A DNA stretch of 64,000 nt from Blastobasis lacticolella (GCA_905147135.1 LR990060.1:3612001-3676000); one strand, 5' to 3'; counted from the first letter of the stretch, positions 1 through 10,464 are shown. Notes: a model not told the origin generated them from the letters alone. Numbers and translations are program-made.

Positions 1-78
1 GAACCTCATGTTTTAGTGTACAGGTAAGCTATTCCGTTGTTAACAACACTTCGCGTACTTTTGCGTACTATAGTTGCT

Positions 79-245
79 TTGGCAGTGGAGGGGCATTTGT
101 CCGTTTTGCTGCCAGAGCAACGTGCTACAGAGGTGGGCAACGCATTGGCGATACACTTGGTGTTGCTAATGTCTATAGGCAGTGGTGACCACTTTCCATC
201 AGGTGGCCAGATTGAATGTTTGCCTACCGTATGATATAAAAAAAG
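79..245 (+). mobile_element. LINE family X, 3' terminal fragment
   Basis: Matches the C-terminal end and 3' tail of family X seen at 6462-6665, 24246-24361 and 55490-55650: a stretch reading VLLMSIGSGDHFPSGG in one frame, then a short A-rich tail. 5'-truncated, as is usual for LINEs. No function remains. Confidence 0.7.
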
Positions 246-896
246 TTACTATATCCGCTTTAATTGTTATCTATAATTTACCGACGGATTGTGTAAGTTA
301 ATTCCTCTCCAGGATCTCGGATTTGAGAACGTTTAGCAGCCCTTACGACTACGTTTACAAAGAGCGGTTGGAACAAAGGACTCTAAGGATGGAGGTGCAA
401 ACAGACTCCTTAGTGGAGAGCCCTTCAGCTGTAACGAGGCGTTTACAGTGCGAGACAAAATTTTGGGATCAGTGGTTTTAATTTGACATAGGTACAAAAT
501 GTCACGCCTTTTTTCGGGTTTTTTTTCTTAAGGGTAGACAGAGACCACATTGTTCCACTTTCTAAGAAAGATAGAAAGACGTTTTTTTTCTGCGGTCCGG
601 ACAAAATTCTCTTGCTTCTTTGCTTGATAAAGGAGGCTATGATCAGAGTCACAGTCAAAGGTAGAACTTTACCTAGTTATTTGGCAAAAAGATATTTTCG
701 CTTTTCGCTTAAATAACAACTCTAGGTACAAGCACCTGTTAATTAATTTCAAGGTCGATTCGTGAAAAGATTTTCTAATTAGACTTTCTTCCAGGTTAGA
801 AAAATATTGTAATAATTATAAGACTAGAAAAATATTGAGATGCTGGTACTGAAATCTTAATTAAGTATTAGTATAAGTAGTTTCTTATAGTTACAG
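246..896. other. No recognised feature
   Basis: AT-rich, with only short chance reading frames. I see no repeat shared with the rest of the window. Confidence 0.5.
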
Positions 897-968
897 TGGA
901 TCATGGGCAAGGCGGACCCCGGGCCCTCGTCCGCAAGAGAACAACCGAGATTTTAACGCGAAGGTGAT
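897..968 (+). mobile_element. SINE-A, 3' fragment
   Basis: Carries only the last 70 bp of family A, including the GGCGGACCCCGGGCCCTCGT block and the diverged end of the element. The tRNA-like head is absent. Confidence 0.75.
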
Positions 969-1074
969 ATTAGTATTTATATACTTTCTTGTAGTTACAA
1001 AATTGGAAATTGAGATAGACAAAACAGAGGTCAGGTGGTAGGACTCTGTCAAGCCTGAGGAGTCCATCTGGGTG

Positions 1075-1320
1075 AGTAATTGAGTGGTTCAGTGGTTGAC
1101 ATGCGTGTCTTCCACGCAAGAGGTCCAGGTTCGATTCCCGGCAGAAGTTAAAATGATGAATTATAATTTCTGTTACGGGTTTGGAGTTATATGTATATAA
1201 AGTATGTATTTAAAAGTATTTATGTAGTTTTTCAGTTTTCTAGCACCCATAACACAAGATTCGTTTACTTTGGGACAGATGGCGCCTTGTGAATTGTCCA
1301 AGCATATTTATTATTTACTT
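1075..1320 (+). mobile_element. SINE-B, near full-length (tRNA-Gly-like head)
   Basis: Head has a pol III A-box-like GTGGTTCAGTGG and a B box GGTTCGATTCC. The body has the family-B blocks GTTACGGGT, TAGCACCCATAACACAAG and a conserved GGCGCC-type end, followed by TTTATTATTTA. Complete compared with copies at 53012 and 62574. Confidence 0.85.
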
Positions 1321-1930
1321 GCTTTTACCCGTGACTTCATCCGCGTGGAAATAGTTTTTAGATGTTAAATTGTCTTATTTCATTACTATTTCTTCATCGC
1401 CCTAAATTAATTTTTGAAGATATTATTATGTTAAATGTTAACAGACACACTTTTTTAGTATTTTATTATATGTATAGATTATTATTTATTACTAGCAATC
1501 CAGCAATTTTCTAAGAGCATCCGCCTAATCCGGCTAAACTGTTCTCGAAGCGAAGCAATCTTGCAAGGAAGTGTAGCGCTCCTTTCGTGAGCACACTCTC
1601 TAAAGTGACAATTTGTAGACGTACGTACCATTGCGGGCCCTACACAATTTGGCGGATTACATTTCGGCTTGGATAGTTTTCATGCTATTACATTTTGTTT
1701 CTGCCCCACTGGAGTCCAGTTTTCCTCTATTAGCGTCCCTTTTTATCAGGAAATGTTGGAAAAGGTCAAACGACACGCAGTTCTGCAGGTGTCCTTTGTT
1801 TTTGCCAGAGGGTGTAAAAGGAAATGAGTATTTTATTGTTCCCAGTAAACGTGGCCTAGCAATGTGTTTTTTTAGTAAATAGGCCTGTTATTTTAAGTTT
1901 TGTTTTGATGGGACGACTGTTTATTGGATA
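1321..1930. other. No clear feature
   Basis: Begins with GACTTCATCCGCGTGGAAATAG, a short motif also near 62100, so an old repeat 5' end may lie at about 1320-1380. An 83-codon frame at 1631-1882 has no recognisable similarity. Confidence 0.35.
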
Positions 1931-1933
1931 ATA

Positions 1934-2110
1934 AACTAGCTACAGGCCCGGCTTCGCACGGGTTTTCTCGGCTCTTCTTTACTGAAATATTATGCATGTA
2001 TTATATAAACCTTCCGGAAAAGAATTGTCTACCTGATGGTGAAAACCGCATAGTTGTGGAGGAGATGGAGAAAATACTGACAGAGAGACAGACGCGGAAA
2101 TCGAATTTAT
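1934..2110 (+). repeat. Interspersed repeat family U
   Basis: Aligns along its whole length with the reverse complement of 24383-24577: starts AACTAGCTAC, contains CGGGTTTTCTCGGCT and AAACCTTCCGGAA, and ends around AGACGCGAAA. Class unknown. No terminal inverted repeat seen. Confidence 0.7.
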
Positions 2111-2134
2111 TTTTATGTATGTAATAATCATCTT

Positions 2135-2484
2135 GGCGTCGGTGGCCGAGAGGTTAACATATTCGACTCGTAATGCGAGAGGTACCGGGATCGAATCCCA
2201 CTGCGGCCATGTCCCAATGACTTTTCCGAGTTATGTACAGAAGTTGAATACTAATCAATGCTCTTACGGTGAGGGAAAACATCGTGATGAAACCTGCACA
2301 TTTAGGCGACTGGATGTGTAACCATGATCCAATCTGGTCAGGTTGCACTGTTAAGAGGATCTCGGAGGTCAGATGGCAGTCGCTCCATTGTAATTAGCTG
2401 ATCTGATAAATCCTAGATCATGGTCGAGGCGGCACCGGGCCCTCGTGCACGAGAGTACAACCGGGATATTAACGCCAAGATTAT
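2135..2484 (+). mobile_element. SINE-A, full-length (tRNA-derived head, RTE-like tail)
   Basis: Head GTCGGTGGCCGAGAGGTTAA resembles a tRNA A box region, and the segment around GACTCGTAA looks like a tRNA-Thr(CGT) anticodon arm. B box is near GGGATCGAATCC. The body includes TGCTCTTACGGTGAGGGAAA. The 3' end AACCGGGATATTAACGCC equals the end of the RTE LINE at 58950-59480. Confidence 0.88.
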
Positions 2485-2699
2485 TATGTTTTTCATACAC
2501 GAATAAAACAGGGTAGGTTTATATATATTTAACGTTAGTATACGATGGAATAGGAGTTATGACACATTAATGTATATAATAAGAAACTGAAATCGTGTCT
2601 TAATATGTAAAATTTTAACGAATTCAGTCTATGACAAGTAAAGGAAGCTTTTTCAATACCTTTCGTTTTCAAATCGAAATGTAACTAAGAAAAACATAA

Positions 2700-3388
2700 A
2701 CCTATTTTATCTATACTCGTATCGTAATGTTTTCATTACATATTCGAAAACAGTCGCTTAAAGGTACACTTTTTTCACGCCAGTCCATATAATTTTAAAA
2801 AATCACTTTTCGATACAGCATTTCCCATACTAATTTCATTACAGCTGTATCGTAAAATAACTTTTTAATCATTATGCAACACTTATATTTTTTAAATTGT
2901 TATCGGGCGCTCGGACACGGTCAAATGTAGGCTGAATACCTAGATGTCTTTAACAAATTCAAAGTTCAAAGTTCAAATTCAAAATTTAAACTTTTCTGTT
3001 TATATTCTGTGTAATGATTTTCCCGCTTAACAGAATATTTTTTGTACTTGTTGTAATTTGTGTTTGTGAATGTTGTTTTCTTATTTTAAGAAAATAAATA
3101 TAAAAATGTAAAATTAGTAAAGTTCCCGCCGCTTGATATCCTCGACGCGTAGATACAACAGAACTGACTCGCAGCTTACTTCCAGCAAAGTTGAGAAAAT
3201 TATTGGTACGATATTTTAACATAAAAATATGAGTGAAGATAAAGTAGTGTATGCAAGGCATATAATTAGGTATTAAAACACTCGTGTCAAACTATTATCA
3301 TACTCGGCTACGCCTCGTATGATGAACAGACACTCATGTTTTAATACCCCCTTTTATATGACAGTTGCATAAACTACTATTATATTAA
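2700..3388 (+). repeat. Composite repeat L, near-complete copy
   Basis: Head motif ATTCGAAAACAGTCG, a middle block with GTAGGCTGAATACCTAGAT, and a terminal palindromic block at about 3244-3384 whose arms read GTAGTGTATGCA and TGCATAAACTAC. The same order recurs at 18947-19402; partial copies lie at 18536-18950 and 22140-22375. Non-coding. Class unclear. Confidence 0.65.
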
Positions 3389-3948
3389 CAGAAAACAAAA
3401 ATTTATATCAGTGAATCTAGCTTTATTAGAAAGACAATGAAATACAATTTATGTTTTAATATGATTCTAGCTATGTGGCCGCCGTTTGTATATTCTAACA
3501 AAAGTCGAAATCATTCAACCAAACGTGGGCTTTATCGCATCGTGAGCTACGAGAAACGTAGCGGTGCACATCTCTTCACTAAGAACTAGTATTCTAGGAC
3601 TCATAGTTTCCGAGTTATAACTGATTTAAGTTTGGCAGCTGTCATCCGAAATTTATATCTCGACGAGTACCTATATAATAATATGGTGTCGCACTTCAGT
3701 GGTTCGAACTTACGTCGTACTTCGAGTATTCGAGCTTCAGTGGCGTCGAACTTTACTTGTTCGCAATACTGTGGTGCCGCGATTCCGTGATTCGCTCATC
3801 CGTAGTTAATTTCAGGGCGTAGACGCTCTAACGTTTGATCACAAGGTATTGACCCATATTATAATAAATAAATATAAAATAAAATTCCTTATTACCAAGA
3901 AGAAAAACAGCTAAAAGGTTCGTGTACACTACGATTCGTGGAAAAGTA
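3389..3948. other. Unassigned, LTR-like composition
   Basis: Single-copy here. Contains a TATA-like CTATATAATAATATGG near 3672 and a cluster of AATAAA-like motifs near 3860-3885, about the layout of a solo LTR. I found no paired LTR, primer-binding site or terminal TG...CA, so this stays a suggestion. Confidence 0.2.
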
Positions 3949-4190
3949 CGGGTATTCTGAATAACAGAAAGCCAAGAGTTGAAGAATAGCTGACAGTGTA
4001 TGCGGGTTGTGAACTTTAATGGGCAACATAAGAAGAATAGTTAAAAATTACGGGTATGCTGCTTGCGACAGACCATCGGAGGGAAAATAAGAAGAATAGC
4101 AGAAAGACAAGAGTTGAAAAATAAATGATAGTGTAGGCGGGTTGCGACAGGACTTCGATGGACAACATAAGAAGAATTAGCCGGAAATTA
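3949..4190 (+). repeat. Degenerate tandem repeat, units about 102 and 140 bp
   Basis: Two imperfect units, each starting ACGGGTAT and carrying CAAGAGTTGAA, GGCGGGTTG/GCGGGTTGTG and ACATAAGAAGAAT in the same order. The start of a third unit follows at about 4191. Confidence 0.65.
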
Positions 4191-4405
4191 CTGGCACTCT
4201 GATTATGAGTTCGCACATTTTGACGGACACATAGTGCCGATTACCCCTCAAGTAGGTATTGTATGTTGGAACCCTATGCGTTTGAGCATACTGTGGACCT
4301 CATAGTTGGACTAAATTTAGAGTCCAACCAGTTATATCCTTTGATGACCAGAAAATGTTTTGGATTTTTAAAACTGTGTAGAATTTCGGACAAAATCCTC
4401 CCAGA

Positions 4406-4641
4406 GCGTCGGTGTCCTAGTGGTTAAGATGTCCGACTGGTAAGCGAGAAGTACCGGGTTCGAAACCCCTCGCGGCCATGTAGGTACCAATGACTCTTTT
4501 CTGAGTTATGTACATTACTTGAATACTAACCGATGCTCTTACGGTTAGGAAAAACATCGTGACGAAACCTGCACATTCAGGCGACTGAATGTGTAACCAT
4601 GATCCATCCTTCGACGACGACCGGGCTCTCGTGAACGAAAG
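4406..4641 (+). mobile_element. SINE-A with internal 3' deletion
   Basis: The tRNA-like head and body are intact to ATGTGTAACCATGATCCA; the sequence then jumps to CCGGGCTCTCGTG near the 3' end. About 90 bp between the two blocks is missing relative to 2135-2484. Confidence 0.85.
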
Positions 4642-4983
4642 CTATAGGATAATCCAGTTACTACAGTAGAATATTACATACTGTTGTAGATACAAACATA
4701 CACACCCACGCCCATATTCCATAATGAAATATCCAATAATAATATGTTATCCAATCTAGAACTAGTAACACAATTATCTAACAAAACATACTACCACAAC
4801 GTAGGCTGAGGCGTGTTCTGACTAAATCAACATTTGTCTGTTCTTACTAAGTATTTGCTTGTCTATCAAACGTTGTGTACAGTCGGTGCCCTAAGGCCGC
4901 TTGTCCACGGCGTTAGTCTCGCCGGTTCCGTCATCCGAGAAAAAAACCGGACCGAAGAAGTGGGCTATATATGTATATGAACG

Positions 4984-5085
4984 TTTCTTTTTAGAAATAA
5001 GCAGCCCCTGTTGTGTCTTTTGTTCTTTTATATTTCTCTGTATATCATTATTGTGTACAATAAACAGTTAAATAAATAAATAACG
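4984..5085 (+). mobile_element. LINE family T, 3' end
   Basis: Near-identical to 62275-62392: AGAAATAAGCAGCCCCTGTT, a run of TATTTCTCTGTAT, AATAAA-like signal and a (TAAA)n tail. Probably the 3' untranslated end of a non-LTR element whose coding part is absent here. Confidence 0.7.
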
Positions 5086-5455
5086 TTTGTCAAAAGTCGT
5101 AGACCACGCGATCCGTCAAAAGAACGAATGGCGGATCTCGAACACCGGACGTCGCGTGGACCAGAGATTGGAAAGTTAGCTACCTTCCATACGATACAAA
5201 TTTTTGTGAGCACCATGATGGCAGGTCGAAACGCGGTTTGAAATGACCATGATTTTGCCACAATAACCACAATTATTGTGGTTACACTATTAGAATGGGA
5301 TAAAGGACTGTAGATAATAGTATGCTCATTTTGTGTCATAGAGACGGGCAGACTATTTAGAACTATTTGTACATGCTAATAATATAAAACAAAATGACAA
5401 AACAAGGCAATCTGTGAATTTATCCAAGCATGTTTATAGTTATTTATCTAGCGGC
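5086..5455. other. No gene; possible SINE-B end at 5408-5448
   Basis: Only chance frames. At 5408-5448 the string CTGTGAATTTATCCAAGCAT resembles the last 30 bp of SINE-B, directly before a SINE-A tail. Confidence 0.4.
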
Positions 5456-5525
5456 GTCATGGTCTAGGCGGACCCCGGGCCCTCTTGCGCGAGACCACAA
5501 CCGGGACATTAACGCCAAGCTGATT
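5456..5525 (+). mobile_element. SINE-A, 3' fragment
   Basis: Carries GGCGGACCCCGGGCCCTC and ACAACCGGGACATTAACGCC, the last 70 bp of family A, followed by TGATTATTTT. Confidence 0.82.
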
Positions 5526-5787
5526 ATTTTTTATTTGAATAGTGTACCCTATATTGTGAATTCAAAACCACAAACATTCTTTTAGACATTTTAGGTTAGA
5601 GAATCGAAATGAAAAATGAAATAGTGTTTGTTGAATTAGGATTACGTCAATTAATCTCTTTTCAAGCGTAAAAAATCTAATTGAAAGCAAAGGGCAAGTT
5701 AAGCGAGCTCATCCAGGTAGCAGGTGACGCATACAGACCGATTAGTGGGTACCGACTGTACCAGTGTACGTAGAACACATTTACGTT

Positions 5788-5922
5788 ATTTTTGAAGCGC
5801 TCGCTTCTTTGCGAGCGTTAGCCTTATAATGCTTATATTTTCTGTCTCTAGCAATTTACCACGTGTGTGAAAGAGATAGGTGCGCACGCGAGCGCTCGCG
5901 TGGATGCCAGCGATTCAAAAAT
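5788..5922. repeat. MITE family E
   Basis: Terminal inverted repeats start ATTTTTGAAGCG and end GCGATTCAAAAAT. The interior has TTTCTGTCTCTAGCAATTTA and GTGTGTGAAAGAGATAGGTG, shared with 59559-59699. No coding capacity. Confidence 0.75.
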
Positions 5923-6461
5923 ACAGTCCCAGATAATTAATTAATATTTAAATTGTGCAATCTTTAATATGGAATCAAAACCACAAACATTCTTGGTAAC
6001 ATTTTAAGTTAGGGAACAGACTGTACCTACTTGTAATATTTTTTATCTTACATATAATTTACCTCTACGGTATTAAGAGGGTATGTAAGCTTCAGTCTAT
6101 AATATTTATTGGTAGACGAAACTCCAATTCGGTGGCCAATTATTGATTGCGATGTCTCGCTAAACCATATGAGTGAACAAAGAAATATGAGTACTTTCGA
6201 TTGGGCTTTTCGCGACATACAAAAGAACATTCCCTGCGACAACACAATGACTTGAGGACGCTGCCTCGAGGCTGCGACGTGCCATGCCAGATTCGGCTTC
6301 ATATGTGCTGGCATAAAGTTGAATTTCATAATTGTACTTGAATAGCGACTTTCGAAATGATTCTTAATTTTTTCGTGCGGACTCGATGTCCTGATCTGTG
6401 CTTGCCGCTACCTAGAAGCCACTTAAGAGCCTTTCCGCCCCACTTATTTCAATAGGATTTA
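5923..6461. other. No recognised feature
   Basis: AT-rich with chance frames. The string CCACAAACATTCTT followed by ACATTTTA occurs at both 5570 and 5980, suggesting MITE E at 5788 sits in a local duplication. Confidence 0.4.
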
Positions 6462-6665
6462 TTCTTGTTAAGTTATGTCCTTCCGGTTAAGTCAATGTTT
6501 CCTTTGGACTATGACATGAAATCCTTCAAGAGGTATATTAGAGGTCTTCTTAGAGGCGGGCAACGCATTGTAGCACCCCTGGTGTTGCTGATGTCCATAG
6601 GCGGCGATGATCACTTTCCATCAGGTGGCCCGCATGCCTGTTTGTCTGCCGTAAATATGTGTAGA
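6462..6665 (+). mobile_element. LINE family X, 3' terminal fragment
   Basis: Encodes a degraded C-terminus of a reverse-transcriptase polyprotein (PLDYDMKSFKRYIRGLLRGG), then the conserved tail VLLMSIGGDDHFPSGGPHAC. The minus-strand copy at 29625-29965 carries the upstream RTIRMWNELPATVFPLDYDM motif. Confidence 0.78.
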
Positions 6666-6729
6666 AGTATCATTTTACGACATTCACATTGAATTGAGTG
6701 ATACGTCTTTACAGAATTATAATTATACT

Positions 6730-6782
6730 ATAATTGTTATATACCAGTATATTATAATTGCCTGCATACTGTTGGGCCCAGT
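6730..6782 (+). repeat. Left 53-bp direct repeat flanking SINE-F
   Basis: Near-identical to 7057-7109 (two or three differences); both contain GTTATATACCAGTATATTAT. Far longer than the roughly 7-10 bp duplications at other SINE-F copies. Confidence 0.85.
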
Positions 6783-6784
6783 AG

Positions 6785-7056
6785 CTATCTCATCATCACA
6801 GCCCATAACAGTCCACTGCAGGACTAAGGGCATCTCCCACGAAAGGGGAGGTTATTGCCATAATATCCATGCTTGTCCGGCGGGTTGGAGATCACAGTGT
6901 TTAAATATAACAATGGAAATCGCTGCTGCCCATTTTCAAGCCTACGGGGACTAGATCTTTTACCTCGAAAACATTAGTCGCCTTGTACGACACCCCCGTG
7001 TGTAAATGGTTGGTGCTATTCTACTCTGCCGGATACCACACGGCCAATTGCTCAAA
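6785..7056 (-). mobile_element. SINE-F, full-length
   Basis: On the minus strand it starts at GCCGTGTGGTATCCGGCAGA and ends in a short (GAT)n-type tail. Shares the block CCCCTTTCGTGGGAGA with seven other copies. I see no convincing A/B boxes, so the head's RNA origin is unknown. Confidence 0.82.
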
Positions 7057-7109
7057 ATAATTGTTATATACCAGTATATTATAATTGCCTGTATACTGTT
7101 GAGCCCAGC
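7057..7109 (+). repeat. Right 53-bp direct repeat flanking SINE-F
   Basis: Partner of 6730-6782. Differences include C/T in CCTG(C/T)ATACT and G/A in GTTG(G/A)GCCCA. Confidence 0.85.
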
Positions 7110-7682
7110 AGAAACTATCTACGAAGAATAAACAAATTATTAAGTGACCGGACCAAAATATGAACATGGTTGTATCAAATCATTCTCTTTACATTTTTCA
7201 GTTAATAATGCCACACGGTTGCCCAAAATAATTCCAGCCACGACCATTCCAGGCACAGAGCCACGAAGAACTCTGGTATTTTCGGCCTCCTCTAACAAAA
7301 CCCCAATTGAACTTTGTGATCCTGCCAGGTCTGAGGTTCCGTGGTGTAGACTCTTTTCGGGACTGTTGTGCTTTGTTTAGTATACTTTTCTAAATTGGTT
7401 GTTTGTAGCTAGTTTTCTGGATTGAATGTATAGACCCATTTCCCTGAATCTTTGTGTTTTCTTTTAACTTCCTACTAGCTGAACCTGGCACTGTACGTGT
7501 GACAGTGTTACGTTATAGCCGTTAGCTCTGGCATTCTACTTGGCAATGTCACTCCATCGCTTCTTGGGCCTTCGTGGAACCTCTTTCCTATCGGCACGTT
7601 AAGGCACCAGCTATTTCCCACGTATTTTTCGAGTGTAATACGAGTATACTGTAAAGACCATTGTAAGCAAAATAAACCTTAA
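7110..7682. other. No recognised feature
   Basis: Contains a 78-codon open frame without recognisable similarity. Not repeated elsewhere in the window. Confidence 0.4.
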
Positions 7683-7887
7683 GAACTTTCTCCCACACAT
7701 ACTAAGGTTGTAGAATGAACTACCTGGAGAGGTTTACCCTGGAGAGTACAACATGGAGTTCTTCAAGAAAGGGGTGAAAAAGTCGGCAAAGCGTGGGTGA
7801 TACCCCTGGTATTGCAAACGTCTATAGTCTGCGGTGTCTTAAAAACCATTAGGCCGTAAGCTTGTTTGCCACCTTATTCTTTTATCA
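7683..7887 (+). mobile_element. LINE family X (X2 type), 3' fragment
   Basis: Aligns with 52430-52652: ATGAACTACCTGGAGAGGTT, then ATGGAGTTCTTCAAGAAAG and a tail ending near CTTGTTTGCCACC. In frame this is the RT C-terminus WNELPGEVFPGEYNMEFFKK, here with indels. Confidence 0.8.
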
Positions 7888-8244
7888 CAAAAGAAAAAAT
7901 ATACCCAATCCACCATGTAACGAAATACAGAACAAACGATTCGTTACAATATTCTATTTATTATATTTATTGCGCGAGGCGAGAATAACAAAAAACCAAT
8001 ATGGCGGACGGATAAAAAATGGCCGCTTCGCTGTCATTGGTCGGTATTGGAGCCATTTTCAATTTCCTACTCATTTCCGTTGGCTTGTTCTGCAGTCCAC
8101 TCCGAAGCGCACTAACATAAATACGAATACAGCAATCAGTTTGTCCGTCAGTGATACTAATACAAATATTTCCTTCGTGGAATACGGTGGTATGATTTTG
8201 GTATATAATATTCTGCAAATTATGAATTAATTGAGAATATAGGT
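7888..8244. other. No recognised feature
   Basis: A 122-codon plus-strand frame and an 83-codon minus-strand frame overlap each other. Neither shows domains, low-complexity-free composition or repeats that would support a gene. Confidence 0.4.
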
Positions 8245-8416
8245 TTTAAGACTTTCGTGGTTATCCACTACACTTTCACTACACAGGTTATCGGGTTTGT
8301 TACCACGGTTAGTATTGTTTTTACCTCGATATTTCGACGCAGTTGCATGCGTCATGGTCACGAGTTGACTGGTGCCGCTGTGTGGAGCCCGATAACATGT
8401 GTAGTGAAAGTGTAGT
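8245..8416. repeat. MITE family K, uninterrupted copy
   Basis: Inverted repeats at 8267-8295 and 8388-8416 (28 of 29 bp match), starting ACTACACTTTCACTACACA. An adjoining 20-bp block, AAGACTTTCGTGGTTATC, at 8251-8268 also occurs beside the interrupted copy at 32808-33838, so this locus serves as its empty-site reference. Confidence 0.8.
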
Positions 8417-9129
8417 TGATTGATAATGTCAAATAAGCTGAGGATAGTGTGATACTGAAGTATCAGTTGTTCTAACTGCCTGGAATAATAATAAATTCAA
8501 ATTTTGCACACTGTGGAGTGAACATTTTAGAAATTTTACTTTCTGGTCTGAAAAAATGTTAGTTATTGTTGTTTGCTTATGGAATTTGACAGTTTCAAAT
8601 TTCAGCCATATCGCGGTCTTGCGGAAAGATGTGTGAATTTCAATATAAAGTGATAGTCTTTCTGCCAGCCTTTAGTCTAGGTACATACCTAGACAAACAG
8701 AAAGGCTGTCAACTTACATAAGTTTAGCTGTAACGGTGGGAACTAAATGACTAGTAGTAAGCGCACTCTAACTTAAGTATTATCAAAATCTGTTGAAATG
8801 ACATTGTTGCGCATAGCGCATTGTCTCAAATGCTTAGGTACTGAATTTTGGGTTCGGTACTAATTAGATTCTAGATTCAAAGATTTGTTTGAAAGAGAGT
8901 CTTACAGAGTTTTTCAATAATCTTCAATCGATTCTCCATCGTTTGGCCACATGCTGAGGCGTACAAGTCATTAAATATAATTGTGTCATTTTTCTTTAGG
9001 TACACAATAAAATCCTGCAACAAAAAAAATGAGAATAATAAGGAACGACAAAGTTTATTGTGAACTGGTAAACCATTTTTTCTAAAAGTATCACTAATTG
9101 TGTTCGAATTCGCCGACTGAAACTGGCAT
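8417..9129. other. No gene; small hairpin at about 8655-8705
   Basis: AT-rich. A hairpin is formed by AGTCTTTCTGCCAGCCTTT and the reverse-complementary AGAAAGGCTG near 8700. No coding signal. Confidence 0.4.
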
Positions 9130-9260
9130 AAGTATATAATACATTTTAACAGATACCCTGTTCCGGGTTTCCTACCGCGTACCTTTGTTGGCGAGTAGCC
9201 CGATATTTCGACACAGTTGCATGCATCATGGTCACGGGACGACTGGACAGCTGCGAGCGC
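9130..9260 (+). repeat. Interspersed repeat Q
   Basis: Contains TTCCGGGTTTCCTACCGCGT and CCGATATTTCGACACAGTTG. The reverse complement recurs at 56553-56650, and the GATATTTCGAC part also lies inside MITE K at 8327. Perhaps a MITE. Confidence 0.6.
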
Positions 9261-9372
9261 CGGACGATGTTGGTTAGCGATAAAGCGGCCGAAGTCGATC
9301 TACCCGTTTTCGCAAAAGTTTTTTGCTACTACTGCTAAATATATAATATACCTAAAGGTGAACGTTCGTGCC

Positions 9373-9385
9373 TACATACTCGTAT
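9373..9385 (+). repeat. Target-site duplication of RTE copy (left)
   Basis: TACATACTCGTAT, identical over 13 bp to 10437-10449 on the other side of the RTE insertion. Confidence 0.85.
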
Positions 9386-10436
9386 CTTCTTCTTCTGCTT
9401 CAACATTTCGCCGTCCAGCTCTGGACATATGTCTCCCCCAGTCTCCTCCATCCCGAACGACAGGAAGTCTCTCTCATCCACATTTTCCCGGCCACCTTGG
9501 TGATGTCGTCGGACCATCTTGCCTTTGGTCTACCAGGGTTCCTTGTATTCGTTCTTGGCCGCCATAAAGTTAATTTCTGACTCCAGCGTCCATCCGAGCA
9601 CCTCATGATATGACCAGCCCACTGCCACTTCAATCTAGCAACCCTATTCCCCACATCTGTAACACCGGTCCGCCTACTTATCTCGATGTTCCTGATACGA
9701 TCCCTTAGGGATATCCGTAGCATAGCTCTCTCCATTGCTCTCTGCGCAACCTTCAGCCTTCGCATCATGCCATCTGTGAGTGTCCACGTCTCACAGCCAT
9801 AGGTCAGCTTCGGTAAAATGCATTGATCGAACGCACGTGTTTTTAGATGCTGCGGCATGTTCGATTTAAAAATTGCCGCCATTTGCCCGAAACTGGCCCA
9901 TCCCAAGCTGATTCTGCGCCTAACATCGTCACTATTGTCGCTGTCCATATGTATTACTTGCCCTAGGTACAGATACTCAGTGACCACATCCAAAGTAATT
10001 CCTTCGATTTGAACATGAGGTGATATTGTCCTATTAGTCATTACCTTTGTTTTTGATAGGTTCATGTTCAAACCGACCCTCCGACATGCTTTATTCAGCG
10101 ACGATAGCATGGCCTGTAATGTGTCGCGGTCCTCAGCGAAGATGACAATGTCGTCTGCGAAACGGAGATGTGTAAGGTGTTCACCATCAACCCGAATACC
10201 GAGCTCGTCCCAATCCAAAGTCTTAAATGTATCCTCTAGTAAGTTGGTGAATAATTTGGGTGAAATGGTGTCACCCTGTCTTATTCCTCTTTCCAACTTA
10301 ATAGGTCCCGTTCCTCCTGCTACATCTACTGTCATGGTAGCCTGCTCATAGATGTTCTTCATGAGATCGATATAACGACAGTCAATGTGGCACCGAACCA
10401 GAGACTGCAGCAGCGCCCAAGGGAATGGACGGTATA
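9386..10436 (-). mobile_element. RTE-type LINE, 5'-truncated, with target duplication
   Basis: The minus-strand insertion ends 3' in an AGAAGAAGAAG microsatellite tail at about 9386-9402 and is flanked by a 13-bp direct repeat. RTE coding sequence begins at about 10420. The outermost 16 bases, 10421-10436, are not RTE but an inverted copy of neighbouring host DNA. Retains RT and the C-terminal domain only; the endonuclease and N-terminal RT motifs are lost. Confidence 0.88.
9400..10420 (-). pseudogene. RTE-clade reverse transcriptase, C-terminal part
   Basis: The frame from the internal Met at 10362 encodes 320 residues, and the open frame continues upstream without a Met to about 10420 (WALLQSLVRCHID). 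RT motifs: RGIRQGDTISPKLFTN at residues 25-40 and the catalytic FADD at 68-71. The C-terminal region has the RTE-like RLKWQWAGHIMR and GRPKARWSDDI. A complete RTE protein has roughly 1,000 residues, so the endonuclease and the first RT motifs are missing through 5' truncation. No stop or frameshift is seen in the remaining part, so the copy is fairly young. The Met at 10362 is just the first one available, not a true start. It lacks a promoter and cannot move on its own. Confidence 0.9.
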
Positions 10437-10464
10437 TACATACTCGTATATACCGTCCATTCCC
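10421..10464. repeat. Perfect 18-bp inverted repeat at RTE 5' junction
   Basis: GGGAATGGACGGTATATA at 10421-10438 pairs exactly with 10447-10464 around an 8-nt loop. It straddles the target duplication, so the left arm was probably copied from the right-hand flank during insertion. Confidence 0.92.
10437..10449 (+). repeat. Target-site duplication of RTE copy (right)
   Basis: TACATACTCGTAT, the partner of 9373-9385. Confidence 0.85.

Noticed and set aside
3480..3890. Solo LTR
   Set aside because: TATA-like and AATAAA-like words are present, but no TG...CA ends, target duplication or second copy in the window.
7862..8230. 122-codon frame overlapping an 83-codon frame on the other strand
   Set aside because: No similarity, no repeats, and two overlapping opposite frames are expected by chance occasionally in this much sequence.
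10064..10351. 95-codon plus-strand frame
   Set aside because: Antisense to the RTE reverse transcriptase.
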